Origin: Gammaproteobacteria bacterium UBA7803 | GTDB taxonomy: Bacteria > Pseudomonadota > Gammaproteobacteria > Pseudomonadales > Azotimanducaceae | Reading direction: 5' to 3' | Length of the DNA: 61,833 nt | Assembly: GCA_002480525.1 (NCBI GenBank) | Contig: DLCH01000053.1 | Location: 1 to 61,833, forward strand | Notes under the pieces: model-generated | What the model saw: the letters and a program-made list of their open reading frames with translations, nothing else | Told to the model about the DNA's origin: nothing | Databases searched by the model: none | Position numbers and translations under genes: made by a program | Shown here: positions 50,723 through 59,665 of the stretch, piece by piece | Layout: each line of letters begins with the position of its first letter | Numbering within the stretch: the first letter of the stretch is position 1

Positions 50723-50776
50723 CTGCACCCCACGGCGCGCCTTCCCCGGCGCGCGGCCCACGGGCATGGTGCGCCG

Positions 50777-52273
50777 ATGACGACATCACCCATGATCATT
50801 CAGGGCGGGATGGGCATCGGCATCTCGGGATGGCAGCTCGCCCGGGCCGTGTCGCGCCAGGGACAGCTCGGCGTGGTCGCGGGCACCGCACTGGCTTCGA
50901 CGCTGGTGCGGCGGCTGCAGCTCGGCGATCCCGGCGGCCATCTGCGCCAGGCGCTGGACGCCTTTCCGGTCCGCGACATGGCTCAGCGCATCCTCCGCCG
51001 GTACTTCCGCGGCGACGGCAGCGCGCCGGACCGGACCGTCCGCCACCCGCTTCCGGCGCTGCGCATGCCCCAACGCCTGCTGGAGCTCACCGTGGTGGCC
51101 AACTTCGCCGAGGTGTTCCTCGCCCGGCAGGGACACGACGGCCCCGTCGGCGTGAATCTGCTCGAGAAGGTGCAGCTTCCGACGCTCGCGAGCCTGTTCG
51201 GCGCCATGCTCGCCGGCGTGGACTACGTGCTGATGGGCGCCGGCATCCCGCGGGCGATTCCCGGCGTGCTGGACGGCCTGGCACGCCACGAGCCGGTGTC
51301 CCTGGCCCTCGACGTCGCCGGCGCCCGGCCTGGCGAGCGCTTCGAGACCACCTTGAATCCGGCGGACCTCGTCCCGCATCCCGCCGCGGCCCCGAAGCGC
51401 CCGAAGTTTCTCGCCATCGTCAGCTCCCACACCCTGGCGCTGACCCTGGCGCGCAAGTCCTCGGGCCGGGTGGACGGCTTCGTGGTGGAAGGACCCACGG
51501 CCGGCGGCCACAACGCGCCGCCCCGCGGCGCGCTCACCCTCGACGACGCCGGCGAGCCGGTCTACGGCCCCCGCGACACCCCGGACCTGGCCAGGATCCG
51601 CGAGCTGGGCGTACCGTTCTGGCTGGCGGGGTCCTACGGCCGGCCCGGCGGTCTGCGCCGCGCCCTGGACCAGGGCGCCGCCGGCATCCAGGTCGGCACG
51701 GCGTTCGCGTTCTGCGAGGAATCCGGCATGGACGCCGCCCTCAGGCGCCGGGTTCTGGCCGCCAGCCGCACCGGCGCCCTCGACGTGCGCACGGACGTGC
51801 GCGCCTCCCCGACGGGCTTCCCGCTCAAGGTGATCGAGCTGGCGGACACCCTGTCCCGGCCCGAGGTGTACCGCGAGCGGCCGAAGATCTGTGATCTCGG
51901 TTATCTCCGCCAGGCCTACCGGCGGGACGACGGCAAGGTCGGCTTCCGCTGCCCGGGCGAGCCCGAGGCCGAGTACCTGGCCAAGGGCGGCGACCCTGCG
52001 GAGATCGACGGCCGCAAGTGCGTGTGCAACGGGCTCATGACCACCGCCGGACTCCCCACCCAGCAGAAGCAGGGCTACCTGGAGCCGGCACTGGTCACCG
52101 CGGGCACGGACGCCCGGGACGTCGCCGCATACCTGGCACCGGGAGCGGAGGCGTACACCGCCGCCGACGTGATCCGCCGTCTGCTCGAACCGTCCGGCGG
52201 GACCTGCGCCGGCCCGGCCGGAGGGCTGGACGCCGCCGCCGGGGCCCGTCCGGCGGACGCCGGCGCGGCATGA
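50777..52273 (+). CDS. Nitronate-monooxygenase-like flavoprotein
   Basis: A 498-residue TIM-barrel FMN protein of the NMO/2-nitropropane-dioxygenase superfamily, with IIQGGMGIGISGWQLARAVS, GVVAGTAL, VEGPTAGGHNAPPRG and AAGIQVGTAFAFCEESG. It is longer than usual NMOs, with an extra cysteine-containing C-terminal part (CDLGYLRQAYRR, FRCPGE, GRKCVCNGLMTTAG). The PfaD-type enoyl reductases of this superfamily share such features. Its stop overlaps the fabV start (ATGA), so a linked role in enoyl or fatty-acid metabolism is inferred. The first start after the Fnr-like box is taken. Confidence 0.82.
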   Translation: MTTSPMIIQGGMGIGISGWQLARAVSRQGQLGVVAGTALASTLVRRLQLGDPGGHLRQALDAFPVRDMAQRILRRYFRGDGSAPDRTVRHPLPALRMPQRLLELTVVANFAEVFLARQGHDGPVGVNLLEKVQLPTLASLFGAMLAGVDYVLMGAGIPRAIPGVLDGLARHEPVSLALDVAGARPGERFETTLNPADLVPHPAAAPKRPKFLAIVSSHTLALTLARKSSGRVDGFVVEGPTAGGHNAPPRGALTLDDAGEPVYGPRDTPDLARIRELGVPFWLAGSYGRPGGLRRALDQGAAGIQVGTAFAFCEESGMDAALRRRVLAASRTGALDVRTDVRASPTGFPLKVIELADTLSRPEVYRERPKICDLGYLRQAYRRDDGKVGFRCPGEPEAEYLAKGGDPAEIDGRKCVCNGLMTTAGLPTQQKQGYLEPALVTAGTDARDVAAYLAPGAEAYTAADVIRRLLEPSGGTCAGPAGGLDAAAGARPADAGAA

Positions 52274-53486
52274 TCATCGAACCCAGGATCCGGGGTTTCA
52301 TCTGCACCACGGCGCATCCGGACGGCTGTGCCTGGCGGGTCAACCAGGAGGTGGACCATGCCGTGGCCCGCCGCCCATCCGTCGACCGGGGGCCGCGCAA
52401 CGTCCTGATCATCGGCGCCTCCACCGGCTACGGCCTGTCCTCCCGGGTGGTCGCCGGCGCCGGATACGGCGCCAGCACCCTGGGGGTGTTTCTCGAGCGC
52501 CCGCCCGCCGACGGCCGCACGGCGTCGGCGGGCTGGTACAACGACGTGGCGCTGCGCCGCGCCCTGTCGGCCCGCGGCCGCTACCCACCAGCGTCAACGG
52601 CGACGCCTTCGCCGACGCCGTGAAGGACGAGGTCGCCGGGACCATCGCCCGGGACCTGGGCCAGGTCGACCTGGTGATCTACAGCCTCGCCGCGCCCCGC
52701 CGGCGTCATCCCGAGACCGGGCGCCTGCACCAGTCCGTGATCAAACCCATCGGCGCGCCGTTCACCGACCGCAGCGTCGACACGGCCACCGGCACGGTCT
52801 CCGACGTCACCCTGGAGTCCGCCACCGACGCCGAGATCGAGGACACCGTCGCGGTGATGGGCGGCGACGACTGGCGGCGCTGGATCGAGCGCCTCGACGC
52901 AGAGAGTCTGCTGGCCCCCGGCGCCACCACGGTGGCGTACTCCTACGTGGGGCCGAGGCTGACCTGGCCCATCTACCACGACGGCACCATCGGCCGCGCC
53001 AAGGCGGACCTGGCCGCCTGCGCCCGGCGCCTGGACGATGCCCTGGCGCCCCTGGGCGGACGGGCGCTGGTGTCGGTGAATCAGGCCGTGGTGACCCAGT
53101 CGAGCGCGGCGATTCCGGTGGTGTCGCTGTATCTGGCGCTGCTGCGGCGGGCCATGGCGGAGCGCGGACTGACGCAGGGCTGCATCGAGCAGATGCAGCG
53201 GCTGTTCGACGAGCAGCTCTACGCCGCGGGTCCGCCCCGCACCGACGCGGACGGGCTGATCCGGCTCGACGACCTGGAGCAGCGCGCCGACGTCCAGCAC
53301 GACGTGATGCGGCGCTGGCGGACCGTGACGACCGCGAACCTCGAGGAAGTCTCGGACATCCGCGGCTACCGCCGGGAGTTCCTGAAGCTGTTCGGCTTCG
53401 CCTGCCCTTCGATCGACTACACGGCGCCGACCGACCCCCGGGCGCCGGCGAACACCGAACCCGCGGTCAGCGTCCCGGTGCTCTGA
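52270..53486 (+). pseudogene. fabV: trans-2-enoyl-CoA/ACP reductase FabV, interrupted by a one-base frameshift
   Basis: FabV reduces trans-2-enoyl thioesters with NADH. The first frame encodes MIIEPRIRGFICTTAHPDGC and the cofactor loop IIGASTGYGLSSR, then shifts at a C-run at 52584-52586 (CTACCCACC) and stops at 52623. The second frame resumes at about 52587 with TSVNGDAFADAVKDEVAG and keeps the whole catalytic part, including Y-x8-K (YHDGTIGRAK) and the C-terminal EEFLKLFGF. Adding one C restores a normal ~405-residue protein. The rest is intact, so this may be a sequencing error or a very recent mutation. Confidence 0.88.
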
Positions 53487-53514
53487 CGGCAACGGGCGGT
53501 ACAGCCCGGCCCCA

Positions 53515-53832
53515 TCAGGGACGGCAGTCCGTTTCCTTGATCACCCGGTTGCTCGGCACGGACGTGTGGCCGTTCACCGTGGCCGTCACGTAGTAGACGT
53601 GCCGGCCGCAGGGCACGTCCGTCAGGTGGATGTCGCCGTCGGCGCCCGGGTCGTAGCTACCCGCCGGCACGGGCTGGGCACCCTCCCGGTGAACGGTGAT
53701 GGTCACGGGGTCGACGATGGTTTCGCCGTTGTCGAAGGCAATCGGCCCGCGCCACTCGAGATCGACGGTGCCCGTCGCCGCGGTCCCGCAGCCCGCCGCC
53801 AGCAGCAACAGCAGAATCGGAGTTCTAACCAT
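53515..53832 (-). CDS. Small putative lipoprotein
   Basis: A 105-residue protein with lipobox LLLLAAGC (Cys 15). The mature part is beta-rich (VDLEWRGPIAFDNGETIVDP, VTITVHREGAQPVPAGSY, HVYYVTATVNGHTSVPSNRV), like a single fibronectin-III or immunoglobulin-like module, with a conserved-looking Cys pair (C87 region and C103 region). I do not recognise a named family. It lies 79 bases downstream of the 696-residue exported protein on the same strand and may belong to the same unit. Confidence 0.7.
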   Translation of the reverse strand: MVRTPILLLLLAAGCGTAATGTVDLEWRGPIAFDNGETIVDPVTITVHREGAQPVPAGSYDPGADGDIHLTDVPCGRHVYYVTATVNGHTSVPSNRVIKETDCRP

Positions 53833-53911
53833 GTCCGGTCCCTCCTCCGCATGGTCTGTCGAACCGTGCCAGAAAGACCGGAGCATTCCCCGCAGCAGTT
53901 TGTAAGCCGGG

Positions 53912-56002
53912 TCAGCGCCCGTGGCGGGCGCGAATGTCGGCGAGCTGGCGCTGCAGCGCCTCGGCGGCGGCCCGCTGGGCGGCGACGAATTCCCGCTGAA
54001 TCGCCATCCGTTCCGTGGGCGTGCGCGCTGCCTGAAGGCGCGCCATGGCGCGTTCGGACAGACTCGCCTGAGATGCCTGATAGGCCTGCTGAGCCGCCTG
54101 GATCTCGGCCTGCAGGCTGCGCGCGTCGGCCTGCCGCTCCGCGGCCGCCCCGCTACGCGACGGCTTGGGCGCGGGCCGATCGGCGGACGGACGCCCGGCA
54201 GCCCGTGCCGCGGCGGGCGCGGACGGAACCGGCTCGCGGTGTGCCGCCGCCGGCTCCGGGGCCGGCGCGGATGGATCGGGACGGGGCAGCGGCCTGGCCG
54301 CGGGCCGTATCTCCGGTGCCGGGGCCCCCGCCGGCAGGGGGTCGCTCTCCGCCCCGGCGCCGTCCAGCACGACGCCGGCATCCTGCATGGCATCCTGACC
54401 GCGGGCCGCGCGCACCAGGTTGGTCCGCATCTGCTCCATGGTGGCGCTGTCGCAGGCGTGCCGCTCGAAGAACGCCTCGACGTCCTCGACCTCGGGGACG
54501 ACCACGTCCATGGTCCCCGACATGGCCTCGATGAACTCTCGCACCGACATTTCGATCCAGGCGCCGGGATCCTCCACGCGGGTGACGATCCTCGACATCA
54601 GCTCGAGGCTTACCTCGCTGCGCTCGTCGCCCCAGTACGGCGTGAAGCGGGCGTCGATCGGCACCTCCAGAACGCCCTCGCGCACGTAGCGGGTGCTCGA
54701 GCCGTCCAGGTTGTAGTCGGTGCGCACGTATTCCTCATAGGGAATCCGGTACACGACGAACTCGGGCACGCGGGCCGCGCAACGGTCGGAATAGACGTCG
54801 GCGAAGACGTGGAAGATGACCTTGAAGTCGATGCCGTCGCGGAAGAAGAAGTCGCCGTCGAACACCCGACGGGCCGCGTCGAAGGCTTCGTACCGGCTCC
54901 AGTACGGCTCGAGGTAGTACACGACGCCCCCACGCCGGCCCTCGGCCGTTGCGTAGGATTTGCGGTACTCGGCGGCATGGGCTTCCCGCAGGATCCGGCG
55001 CGCTTCGGCCCGGGCGACCACGTCGGCCTGGACCGCGCGGAATCCCGCCAGCGTGAGCTCCCGGTTGTCTTCCGGGTCCTGGGGGTTGAAGTCGCGGAAG
55101 GCACGCACCGCCGCGTCGACGCCGGCCACGCCGGTCTGCGGCGCCGCCCAGGGCTGGTAGCGCAAACCATCGGCTCCGGCCCGGAACTGCAGGGTCAGCA
55201 CCCCGCCATCGTCGAGCCCGCGCACGCCGGGCCGGAAACCGTCCCGGTAGTAGTGGACCGTGGCGACCTGCCGGACCGAACCGCAGGTCGCGACGAAGGG
55301 CGCGATGCTGCGGGCGAGCTGCGCGGCGAACGCCGGGTCCGGTCCGTTGCCGGCCATGGGCAGAATGTGATTGTCCGGGGTATCCGGCACGTGCAGCACC
55401 CGCAGCACCAGTGTGCGCTCGTTGCGGTAGCGCTGACGCTCGAGCGCCTCCATGCGCGCCTGCCGGGCCGGACTGAGCGGCGTCCGGTGCAGCATCTTGA
55501 TGTCCGCCTCGCCCAGACGCACCAGGGACTTGAGCTCCGCCCGGGTGATCAGCCCTTCGTCGTGGCGCCGGTTGTATTCCGGAAAGACCTCGGCGTAGTA
55601 CGCATCGACGATGCTGCCTATCTCCAGCTTGTGCGCCTGCTGGATATCGTTCATCTCCTTCAATATGCCGAGCCGCCGCTGCTCGTAGACGTCCGGCGGA
55701 ACCGGGTCGAACACGCTGCCGGGCGGGCAGGCCGGCGTCGCGCCGCTGCGATCCGCCTCCGGAAAGTGCACCGTGAAAGCGCCGCCGTCGTAGCTTCCCT
55801 CGGCGATCGGCGCGCCGAACGCCTTGGCCCGCAGCGCCCGCTCCCGGGCGATGTCGGTGTCCGGGGCGGCAGCGGCGGATGCCAGCGGGCCGAGCAGCCC
55901 CATCAGCAATCCCGGCACAATCAGGCGCCATCGACGGGCCCGCCGCACCCGCTTCACGGCCGGCCTGGCTCCGGCATTCCGCTGCTGCATCATCGGCATC
56001 AC
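53912..56002 (-). CDS. Exported protein of unknown function, 696 residues
   Basis: No family recognised. A signal peptide (RRWRLIVPGLLMGLLGPLASAAAA, about residues 26-48) precedes a large folded region (50-530) with charged helices, many Tyr/Asp/Glu and few cysteines (for example PACPPGSVFDPV, SDRCAARVPEFVVYR). Residues 540-640 are Pro/Ala-rich and disordered; the end (640-696) is an Ala/Gln-rich coiled coil (QAEIQAAQQAYQASQASLSE). It could be a periplasmic or surface protein. It is divergent from the HTH/TPR membrane protein across a 244-base gap. Confidence 0.7.
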   Translation of the reverse strand: MMPMMQQRNAGARPAVKRVRRARRWRLIVPGLLMGLLGPLASAAAAPDTDIARERALRAKAFGAPIAEGSYDGGAFTVHFPEADRSGATPACPPGSVFDPVPPDVYEQRRLGILKEMNDIQQAHKLEIGSIVDAYYAEVFPEYNRRHDEGLITRAELKSLVRLGEADIKMLHRTPLSPARQARMEALERQRYRNERTLVLRVLHVPDTPDNHILPMAGNGPDPAFAAQLARSIAPFVATCGSVRQVATVHYYRDGFRPGVRGLDDGGVLTLQFRAGADGLRYQPWAAPQTGVAGVDAAVRAFRDFNPQDPEDNRELTLAGFRAVQADVVARAEARRILREAHAAEYRKSYATAEGRRGGVVYYLEPYWSRYEAFDAARRVFDGDFFFRDGIDFKVIFHVFADVYSDRCAARVPEFVVYRIPYEEYVRTDYNLDGSSTRYVREGVLEVPIDARFTPYWGDERSEVSLELMSRIVTRVEDPGAWIEMSVREFIEAMSGTMDVVVPEVEDVEAFFERHACDSATMEQMRTNLVRAARGQDAMQDAGVVLDGAGAESDPLPAGAPAPEIRPAARPLPRPDPSAPAPEPAAAHREPVPSAPAAARAAGRPSADRPAPKPSRSGAAAERQADARSLQAEIQAAQQAYQASQASLSERAMARLQAARTPTERMAIQREFVAAQRAAAEALQRQLADIRARHGR

Positions 56003-56246
56003 TCCCCGTTCCTATGCGTTCAGGTCATCGTATCGGCCTGCGTGGCTCCGCTCCGGTCGACCCCGACCGGGTCGGCCGATAGAATGCCGGGACCGCGTCC
56101 GAGCACCTGCAGCGCCGCCACGAGCACGAGTCCCGGCGCCTGCATCGCTCAACTTCCGGACATGATGCCGTTCAAGGGAACGCAGTGCGCGGCCAGTTAA
56201 GACAGATAAAGCCAGATAAGGCCCCGGCGGGGCCGGAGCCGACCCG

Positions 56247-58235
56247 GTGAGCGGTCCGCGACGCCGACGCGGCGTCCGCCCCTCCCGGGAGCGGCTGCTG
56301 CGCGCTCTCGCCGCATCGGGCCTCAAGACCCGGATCGCGGTCGCCGAACGCATCGCCGACCAGGAGGCCACCAGCTCGGTGCCGTCGGGCATGGTCAACC
56401 GGGCCTTTCGCGGCGAGCCGGTGGAGCCGCAGTCGCTGGAACGGATCGCCCTGGCGCTCGGCGTCGAAGCCCACACCCTGTACCTGGCGAGCGACGAGTC
56501 CGCCGCGACGCCCCGGCAGCACCCGGCACCGGTGCCGTCCGTCGACACCATCCCGACCGCACCGCCGGATCCCGCCGGCGTCGCCCCGCCCGCTGCGACA
56601 CATCGCGTCCGGCCGCGCTGGCCCTGGCCCGTCGCCGTTCTGGTCATCGCGCTGGGCCTCGGCGCGTGGATCACCGCCAGACAGGGACCCGGCGCCGAAG
56701 GACCACCTGCCTGGGCTGGTGATGAGGGCCCCACCGCCGTGGTAATCGCCGCCACAGGCGCCGTCTCGGGGCCTGCGCTGGTCGAATCCCTGTCCAGCGC
56801 CCTCGGCCGCTACTGGCGAATTCTGCCGGCGCCCGCCGGCGCGCCGGCAAAGCCACAGCGGCTGCTGGCCAGCGCCGGCATCGACCGCGTGGTCGAGCTC
56901 GACGCAGCGGCCAGCGGCCGGTTCCTGAACCTGGACGCGCGCGTGCACGAAGCCGGCACCATGCGGGTGGTCTGGCGGGGGGCGGTCCGGGCGCTCGCCG
57001 AGCCGCCAGCGCTCGAGCGCACTATGGCGCAGGCGGCCCGGCAGATTGCGCTGGGCGACCCGACCGAGGCGCTGCCGTCGGAGGCGCTCACCCGCTATCT
57101 GAGCGGGCGGGGCCACCTCGACCGGGTGCGCACCGAGCTCAACGTCCGCCGGGCGCTCACCGAGTTCGAGAGCGCCATCCGGCTGGCACCCGGGTTCGCG
57201 GACGCCCACGCCGGGCTCTGTGAAGCGCTGGTGCTGGACCATGTCCGCACCGGCCACACCGGCCGCCTGACGGAAGCCACCCACGCCTGCGGGCGGGCGC
57301 TGGCACTGGCCCCGGACGGGCTTGAGGGCCAACGGGCCCAGGCCCAGCTCGATCGGAAACGGGGTGAAACGCTGACCGCGATCACCGGATTTCGGGCCGT
57401 GCTCGAAGCGTCGCCCTCGAATACGGATGCCTGGATCGGGCTGGCGGAGTCCCACCTGACCCGCTTCGGCCGAGGCGAGGACGGCACCGCACTCGAGCAG
57501 GCCCTGCACGCTGCAGGGCAGGCGGTAGCGCTCGAGCCGGAGTTCTGGAAGACGTCGTTCTCGCTGGCGCGGGTACTGTACTACGGCGGTCGCCTCGACG
57601 AGGCGATCGAGGCGGCAAAACGCGCCACGGAGCTCGACCCCAACGTGCTCGCGCTGAGCAATCTCGGATCGTTCCAGTTCTGCCGGGGCGACTTTGATGC
57701 CGCCGCGCGCGCCTACGAACGCGCAAGGGAAAGCGACCCAACGGCCTTCGTCGGCGAAGGCCAGCTCGGCGTGGTGCACTACTACCGGCACGACTTCGCC
57801 CGAGCGGCGGCAAGCTTCGAGACCGCGCTCGGTCTCTACCGGGCCGGCGGCGAGGCCGAGGACCACCGGCTATGGGGCAACTATGCCCACGCCCTGCGCC
57901 GGTCCGGCCGCACGGATGCGGCCGTGAATGCCTACGGGCGCGCGATCGCGCTCGCGCGGGAGGCCGTCAGCCGGGGTGACGGCAGCGCCCACGACCACGT
58001 CTATCTCGCCCTCTACGAGGAGATGCTGCACCGGCTGGCCGGGCCGCCCAACCGGCGCCCGACCCGGGCCGAGCTCGACGCTCTGGAGGAAACAACGGAC
58101 CCGATCGGTCTGCTCTACCTGGCCATTCTCCACGGCCTGCACGGAGACGCGGAGACGTCAGCGGCGCTCAAGACCCGGGGCGCCGCGGGGTGCCCCGGCT
58201 TCGCCGACGCCCCTGATTTCGACCTGCTGTCCTGA
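56247..58235 (+). CDS. Membrane-anchored HTH/TPR protein
   Basis: A 662-residue protein of ToxR/CadC-like layout. The N-terminus (residues 10-80) is an XRE-like helix-turn-helix region (KTRIAVAERIADQEATSSV, SLERIALALGVEAHTLYLA). One membrane segment follows (about 125-145, WPWPVAVLVIALGLGAWI). The periplasmic part has a FlgO-like domain (150-270) and then TPR repeats (about 290-600), e.g. ALTEFESAIRLAPGFADAHA and AIEAAKRATELDPNVLALS. It probably senses an outside or envelope signal and binds DNA inside. The divergent exported protein is the likely target or partner. Confidence 0.75.
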   Translation: MSGPRRRRGVRPSRERLLRALAASGLKTRIAVAERIADQEATSSVPSGMVNRAFRGEPVEPQSLERIALALGVEAHTLYLASDESAATPRQHPAPVPSVDTIPTAPPDPAGVAPPAATHRVRPRWPWPVAVLVIALGLGAWITARQGPGAEGPPAWAGDEGPTAVVIAATGAVSGPALVESLSSALGRYWRILPAPAGAPAKPQRLLASAGIDRVVELDAAASGRFLNLDARVHEAGTMRVVWRGAVRALAEPPALERTMAQAARQIALGDPTEALPSEALTRYLSGRGHLDRVRTELNVRRALTEFESAIRLAPGFADAHAGLCEALVLDHVRTGHTGRLTEATHACGRALALAPDGLEGQRAQAQLDRKRGETLTAITGFRAVLEASPSNTDAWIGLAESHLTRFGRGEDGTALEQALHAAGQAVALEPEFWKTSFSLARVLYYGGRLDEAIEAAKRATELDPNVLALSNLGSFQFCRGDFDAAARAYERARESDPTAFVGEGQLGVVHYYRHDFARAAASFETALGLYRAGGEAEDHRLWGNYAHALRRSGRTDAAVNAYGRAIALAREAVSRGDGSAHDHVYLALYEEMLHRLAGPPNRRPTRAELDALEETTDPIGLLYLAILHGLHGDAETSAALKTRGAAGCPGFADAPDFDLLS

Positions 58236-58255
58236 CGGCCGGAGCCCGCCGAACG

Positions 58256-58450
58256 TCACTGCTTGACGGGGCAGGTGCTGATGCCCAGCAGCGAGTACAC
58301 CGGGCAGTTGCCCAGCAGTCCGGTGATCAACGGCACCAGGCCCACCCAGCCCCAGGCGGTCTGGGGCCCGACGAACACGAGACTGATCAGGGCGGCACCA
58401 GCGATCACGCGCAGCGTCCGGTCGAGGGTGCCTTCGTTGCGGAACGTCAT
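58256..58450 (-). CDS. DUF2892 family small membrane protein
   Basis: A 64-residue protein of the YgaP transmembrane type: TLDRTLRVIAGAALISLVF, GLVPLITGLLGNCPVYSLLGISTC. Two short membrane helices and a CxxxxxxxxxxC pair are typical. Family members associate with rhodanese or thiol/sulfide stress functions. It is the last gene of the operon IsdG-like, Crp/Fnr, DUF2892, 78 bases after the regulator. Confidence 0.88.
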   Translation of the reverse strand: MTFRNEGTLDRTLRVIAGAALISLVFVGPQTAWGWVGLVPLITGLLGNCPVYSLLGISTCPVKQ

Positions 58451-58528
58451 GGGATTCTCCTTGCTTCGATGCCGGCACGGCGGCGATTCGAAGTCATCAT
58501 GCCCCGGGGTCGGCGGCGCCTCAGTGAT

Positions 58529-59224
58529 TCAGTCACCGAGCGCTGGCGCCGCCAGCGCGGTGAGCCGGTCCGGGTCGAGAATGTCGATCCGGCTGCGGCC
58601 GAGCCGCACCCAGCCCGCCGTCTCGAAGCGCTTCAGGTGGCGGGACACGACTTCCCGGGCGGTGCCCAGCTCGACGGCGAGGTGCTGGTGGGTGAGCGCG
58701 CCGGCGCCGCCCTCCGAGTGCTCGAGCAGCGCCGCCGCCAGGCGTGCGTCGACGCCGGTGAAGGTGATCTGCTCCAGCTTGCGGATCACGTGGGTCAGAC
58801 GCGACGCGAAGCCGTCGAAGACGAAGCGCCGGAACGCCGGCGAGCGATCCAGCGCGGTCTGGAAGCTGGCCCAGGGCAGCACCAGGGCCGCCGCGTCCTG
58901 CTCGACGACCGCCTCGGCGGGATAGTGATCACCGCCCAGCAGGCAGGACGTGGTGAGCAGACAGGATCCCCCGGAGCCGAGCCGGTACAGCGTCACCTCC
59001 CGGCCGTTCTCGGCGGTGATCTGCACCCGGACCCGGCCGTCGAGCAGCAGCAGGAACGCCTGGCAGGCGTCGCCGGCCCGGAACACGTACTGGCCCGCCG
59101 GCACGGTGACCGTGCGGCCGGCGTCGTGCAGCAGGGCCAGCAGCGCGTCGTCCGCGGCGAAGGCGGGAATCAGCTCCGCCAGCCGCTCCGGCGCCATCCG
59201 CCGGCCGGGCGCGCCCGACGTCAT
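58529..59224 (-). CDS. Crp/Fnr family transcriptional regulator
   Basis: A 231-residue regulator. The cyclic-nucleotide-binding-like barrel (about 25-140) has VPAGQYVFRAGDACQAFLLLLDG, followed by the dimer helix and a winged helix-turn-helix (160-215) with LTHQHLAVELGTAREVVSRHLKRFE. It lacks the N-terminal four-cysteine cluster of Fnr, so it is not a canonical oxygen sensor. Cys in GSCLLTTSCLL could sense thiols or persulfides. It overlaps the IsdG-like gene (ATGA). Likely target: its own operon; possibly the Fnr-like box at 50709. Confidence 0.9.
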   Translation of the reverse strand: MTSGAPGRRMAPERLAELIPAFAADDALLALLHDAGRTVTVPAGQYVFRAGDACQAFLLLLDGRVRVQITAENGREVTLYRLGSGGSCLLTTSCLLGGDHYPAEAVVEQDAAALVLPWASFQTALDRSPAFRRFVFDGFASRLTHVIRKLEQITFTGVDARLAAALLEHSEGGAGALTHQHLAVELGTAREVVSRHLKRFETAGWVRLGRSRIDILDPDRLTALAAPALGD

Positions 59225-59529
59225 TCCGACAGCACCGCCTCGAAGGTCTCGAGCTCGGGGTGGCCGAGATAGGTTCCCTTGGGGGCGCTGGCCTGGGCGT
59301 GCGCCCGACGGAACGCCTCCGACTCCGTCCACGCCTCGAAGGCCGCCCGGGACGCCCAGACGCTGTGGGACGCGTACAGAGTGTGATCCTCCCGCTGGGG
59401 ACCCTTCAGCAGCGCGAAGGACTGGAACCCGGGCACACCCTGCAGGTGGCTCTCCCGCTCCCGCCACACCTTCTCGAAGCCGTCCTCGAATCCCCGGGCG
59501 ATGCGGAACCGATTCATGGCCAGGAACAT
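59221..59529 (-). CDS. Heme-degrading monooxygenase-like protein (IsdG/MhuD family ABM fold)
   Basis: A 102-residue ABM-fold protein. MFLAMNRFRIARGFEDGFEKVW, GFQSFALLKGP, SVWASRAAFEAWTESEAFRRAHA follow the IsdG/MhuD pattern; the Asn, Trp and His positions used for heme ruffling and ligation can be aligned (N6, a Trp near 59, His near 77). It may degrade heme for iron, or be a heme-binding relative. Gene overlap with the Crp/Fnr regulator points to co-regulation. The start is the ATG behind GGAGGTGAG. Confidence 0.82.
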   Translation of the reverse strand: MFLAMNRFRIARGFEDGFEKVWRERESHLQGVPGFQSFALLKGPQREDHTLYASHSVWASRAAFEAWTESEAFRRAHAQASAPKGTYLGHPELETFEAVLSE

Positions 59530-59665
59530 CTGCTCACCTCCTTGGCTGGTTGTGCGGCGTCGGGCCGCGCCATCGGCCCGCCGCCTCCCTTTCCGTGACC
59601 AGCGCCGTTATCCTTGCCCGGCGCCGGGCCTCATTCTCGGCGAAAAAACACCCGGGAGCGATTCA

